Assembly (NCBI GenBank): GCA_963969395.1
Contig: OZ017800.1
Coordinates: 11,440,479-11,504,478, forward strand
Direction of reading: 5' to 3'
Source of the DNA: Pseudoscleropodium purum
Taxonomy: Eukaryota; Streptophyta; Bryopsida; Hypnales; Brachytheciaceae
DNA length: 64,000 nt
Positions within the stretch are counted from its first letter, which is position 1, and every line of letters starts with the position of its first letter. The translations under genes and the position numbers were made by a program. Under the pieces are notes generated by a model that worked only from the letters and a program-made list of their open reading frames with translations, was not told the origin of the DNA and searched no databases. Below, piece by piece: positions 60,740 to 64,000 of this stretch.

Positions 60740-61415
60740 AATTTTTTAGGGTGTAGGCGGTTACTGTAGGTCCAACTCTGGATTGGTGTGGATATGGCCA
60801 TGGCGAGAGGATGGAGGAGGATGCGTTTGAGGCGATGGCAAAAGGAGATGAGTGTTGATTGATTTCTTTTTCTATCTTTTTTCTTTTTATGAGTGAAGCT
60901 TTGCCAGAGCCAGAATTTGTCGATAAGGCAGCTGCGTCGTGTGCGCGCACTGTGTAGGAGAAATGCCGGCAGAAGGATTGAAATGGTTTGCTTTTTGTCT
61001 GGCCGAGTGCGAACACCCGCTTGTACTTAATCTTGTGTGATGTAGTGTAGATGGTGCACATTCGTGAATGCCATGTAATTTTGAATTCCTGTACACTAAG
61101 AAAGAGTTTCTCCCGAATTCATATTCCTGTGAGCATAGAGAATGTGGAATCACTGCTTTAGTCATTTTGATGAGAGAATGTGGAATCATTTATGTAGTCT
61201 ATCTGATGGGGAATGGGATTCTTTTGCTGGAAAATTTCAGTAGGTTGTCGCACCTTCGATCTTTGCTTCTCACCTTTTCTTAGGAAGCGATGACCTAATT
61301 GGCGACAAGCCGGGAGTATGCTTCTCAAGGAACCGTGAGTACCCTTGTCTCTCTCTTTCTGTAACCATCTGCAGTCTCGTCAGCTAGAGGATACTCTTTC
61401 CGTCGCTTGAGCATT
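60740..61415. other. 3' region of the FTR subunit gene
   Basis: Balanced composition, probable 3' UTR and unique flanking sequence. A small direct repeat GAGAATGTGGAATCA occurs twice at about 61137 and 61173. No gene seen. Confidence 0.4.
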
Positions 61416-62720
61416 TTAACCAACCTGTAGGAGTGTCCTCTCATTGAGAAATCCCGTAACAGAGCGCACTGGAGACCTCACTTTCCTCTCTTCGCTGCGA
61501 ATGTCGCGTCGATCGGCCCCTGCAAAGGGCGAACAACATGGAATTCTGTACTCAGTTGAAGAGATCATGGGATCAAACATCGAACACCGGATAGGAAACT
61601 TTAAGGATATATAAATCCAATTCCATACCGGATTGACGCAACGGTACAACCAAGTTCTGTGGGTTGTGAACTGTGCATATGGTCGAATGCTACGATTCTC
61701 GCTCAGGGGAAAACCATCGTAGCGATCAGATTTTGCACCCGCCGCGACTTCGGCTCTACCCATTTCATAAATCCGCAACATCATTCCGGAAACGAAATCG
61801 TCCACTTCTGCCCTGGAGTCCTTCCTTAATTCCTCGCACTTGATGGAAGCAACCCTTAGGCCTTCGGAACAATGACAGCTTTCTAAGTTACCCTAAACCC
61901 TGTTGCGTCAAAAGCTGCTTGGCATTCCTCTCAGCAGCAACTTACATCGTGAGATCACCTACTACCGTGACGGGTCCACGACCTGAGCTCGAATTTACGA
62001 GAACCCCGGGTCCCCGAGCGCGGTCTCGTCATACCTGTTGCCATATGAGACTTGGAGCTCTGTAACGTGAACTGAGATGCTCACTCTCCATTCCCCAGAA
62101 CTCTAGATTCACGGAATTGAAAGGTTAGGCACACATCCAGTTCCACCAAACTAGAGTGAAGGACGCAAACACTCGCAAACATTGTGGTGCTTCCCTTGGG
62201 TCTGTTCTTCAGAACTCAGGGTGGCAATTTTCGACAATTTTCGGCAATTGACACTTCAGAAAACCACTCCAGGCAGGGGAGCATGGCGGCCATACGCTCT
62301 TACAGTTTTTGGATGAGCAGGTGGTACGCACCTCTTCATCTTGGAACGTGGGTAAAGGATCTTTGAACTGGATGTGCGCCCAATCTTATCAAAAACCGTG
62401 AATCGATCTACACTGTCTGCTTTATATACACCTCTGTGGTGAGCTTGCTTTTGTACTTGCAGGCCAATCCTCGAGTTCTTCTTTCGCTTGGGTTCCCGCA
62501 TTGTTGTATCCACGAGCTTCGTTTCCTTGACTAAGATAGGGCACAAGCTTAGGTAGCTCTTTTGATGAGCCCACGGGCTTGGGTTTCCCTCTCGAATGCC
62601 CTTCCAAAGAGAGAATTGAAATAGGCTTGGGAAAACTACATGAAGTGTAGTCACACCTTCTTCACTACATGTGGATTCTCCAACAAATGTGCACAGGGCG
62701 AATCCTAAGTGGTTTCCCAT
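61416..62720 (-). other. Unidentified G+C-rich segment with possible exons
   Basis: Two long minus-strand frames stand out: 61805-61416, extending upstream through ASIKCEELRKDSRAEVDDFV into MMLRIYEMGRAEVAAGAKSD, and 62720-62256. The first reads like a real charged, helical protein segment. A third stretch near 62035-61945 reads RARGPGVLVNSSSGRGPVTV. They might be exons of one minus-strand gene, but I could not build a spliced model and do not recognise a family. The second frame has a weaker protein-like character. Confidence 0.25.
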
Positions 62721-64000
62721 TCCCTGTTGCTACTCAGCTGTAGAATATATTGTTTTTACAAAGTTTTCAATACACTCATTATTCTATTCTGGACATGTAT
62801 ATTGAACATTGCAAAAATTTCTTCACTCCTACTTGTCGCATTTGTACCTTCATTGTACGAAACGCACTACCTATGTATTTAGAGGCTTCATTCTATAATC
62901 TGTATCAACAATAATTTTCCAATTCTCAACACTCCTCGAGACAACAAAAAGGGAGTGTCATACCTTTGTTATAATTTCAAGCACCTAATTGGCTACAAGT
63001 TTCTCTCTCAAACTCTTCATTCTTCAACAAAATTTTGTCTTTGGAGAAGGTATGACTACCTGTATTGTTCTCGAAGTCTCAAATTCTTCAGCTGAATTTG
63101 CATACTTTATTACTTATAACCAATGGCAAAGAGCCAACAGAAAGACCTTGTTGAGACTCTCTAGAAGATCTTGAGAATTCCTATGACAAGTCCAAAGGGA
63201 AGGCCAGATTATCCCATTGTTATGTTCTCTCCTATACAATCTTTGCATATTCTTTGTGGAAAGCCATAATTAATATGTCAATTGTCTCTATCACCAATTA
63301 TGGACTCAATGTTTAAATAACACATGTCAAAGCAACACATGCCCCTTGATTGTTGCAAATTTTTATTTTTATTTTTTTTAAGCTGAATTTTGCAATGTAG
63401 ATGGATTTAACCCTTCAACGCTCTTACGTTCACTTTTTGGACAATGAACAACTAATATTCTTGTTTCTTTTTCATTATTGCTTAGATGAAAGTCATTCTA
63501 ATTTGAGGAGATACTTTGTCAAGTTGTTGTCCTATCTAATGGTTGAATTTGGTATTACTAAAGTACATATTTTTCTAAAATTATAAATGTGGAAGTGTGT
63601 CAAGTGGTTGATCTAGCCAAAATTTCATCTAGTTGCTAATGGCCAATGTAGAAAGTCTCTCAAAGCAATCACTTGATGATCACTTATCAAGTGGCTAAAA
63701 CTCCAACCACCAAAACTTCCGCCATTATGATAGTCGCAAGCAAAGAGTTCATTGACAAGTTCCTTATTCATAATGGACCGAGACCAAAGAAGATGCTCCA
63801 TAGTGATGTGTTAGAGAATGTCATGGATAACTTCTAGCTCTTTAGTTCACCCAATGTACACAACATGATATCTTTTTTTTGGAGCAACAAGGAGGGTGGT
63901 GGCGAGATTGATTGGATTCTTGATAAGAAGGGATATATTCTTGGAGTATATCGACAAGTGTATATTCCTAGAATAAGGACAAAAAAAGGTCTACTTGTTC
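62721..64000. other. AT-rich right-end region, nothing recognised
   Basis: Short frames only. Near 63880 a GGAGGGTGGTGGCGAGATTG stretch is slightly more G+C-rich. The window ends without a recognisable gene. Confidence 0.4.

Noticed and set aside
61980..62040. Possible tRNA (GGGTCCCCGAGCGCGG region)
   Set aside because: No cloverleaf with a proper T-arm and acceptor stem could be folded by eye.

Overview
The window is nuclear DNA of a land plant. The evidence is spliced genes with GT-AG introns, a phi-class glutathione transferase, a plant-type aromatic amino acid decarboxylase-family gene, a plastid-targeted ferredoxin-thioredoxin reductase subunit, a DYW-type PPR sequence and Ty1/copia retrotransposons. 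The intronless PPR pseudogene has long regular P-L-S triplets and a C-terminal wording that I associate with moss (Physcomitrium-like) DYW proteins. An early-diverging land plant, perhaps a moss, is therefore my best guess, but this is an inference. No bacterial, organellar or viral genome segment is evident. Most of the window is AT-rich, repeat-laden intergenic DNA; the genes stand out as G+C-rich islands.

Layout. 1-900: degenerate minisatellite with a unit of about 42 bp. 1.0-2.1 kb: dead Tc1-like (DD34E) transposase. 2.1-6.3 kb: tandem and inverted repeats, no gene. 6.3-14.0 kb: two head-to-head copies of a phi-class GST gene forming an inverted duplication with arms of about 2 kb and a spacer of about 3.7 kb; the right copy is intact and the left has a frameshift. 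18.5 kb: spliceosomal SmE. 20.8-22.7 kb: a possible unclassified DNA element. 23.8-38.3 kb: two nested Ty1/copia elements. The plus-strand element (23888-30999, TSD TATAT) sits inside the 3' LTR of a minus-strand element (23816-38287). Three copies of a TTAA-flanked non-autonomous element lie inside them, one of which is itself split by a MITE. 38.6 kb: GC-rich hAT-type MITE with a perfect 8-bp TSD. 38.6-45 kb: repeats, a decayed PIF/Harbinger transposase and a second copy of the MITE. 45.26-49.77 kb: an intact 12-exon aromatic amino acid decarboxylase-family gene whose start codon is split by intron 1 and whose catalytic-loop Tyr is Phe. 50.5-54.6 kb: DYW-type PPR pseudogene on the minus strand. 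60.24-60.74 kb: FTR variable subunit. 61.4-62.7 kb: unidentified G+C-rich segment.

The four apparently functional genes (GSTF, SmE, AADC/AAS-like, FTR variable chain) belong to unrelated processes: detoxification, splicing, aromatic metabolism and plastid redox control. No gene cluster or operon-like system is seen. The most notable items are the predicted aromatic acetaldehyde synthase with a split ATG, the TTAA-flanked element family, the GST inverted duplication, and a Tc1-type transposase relic in a plant context.
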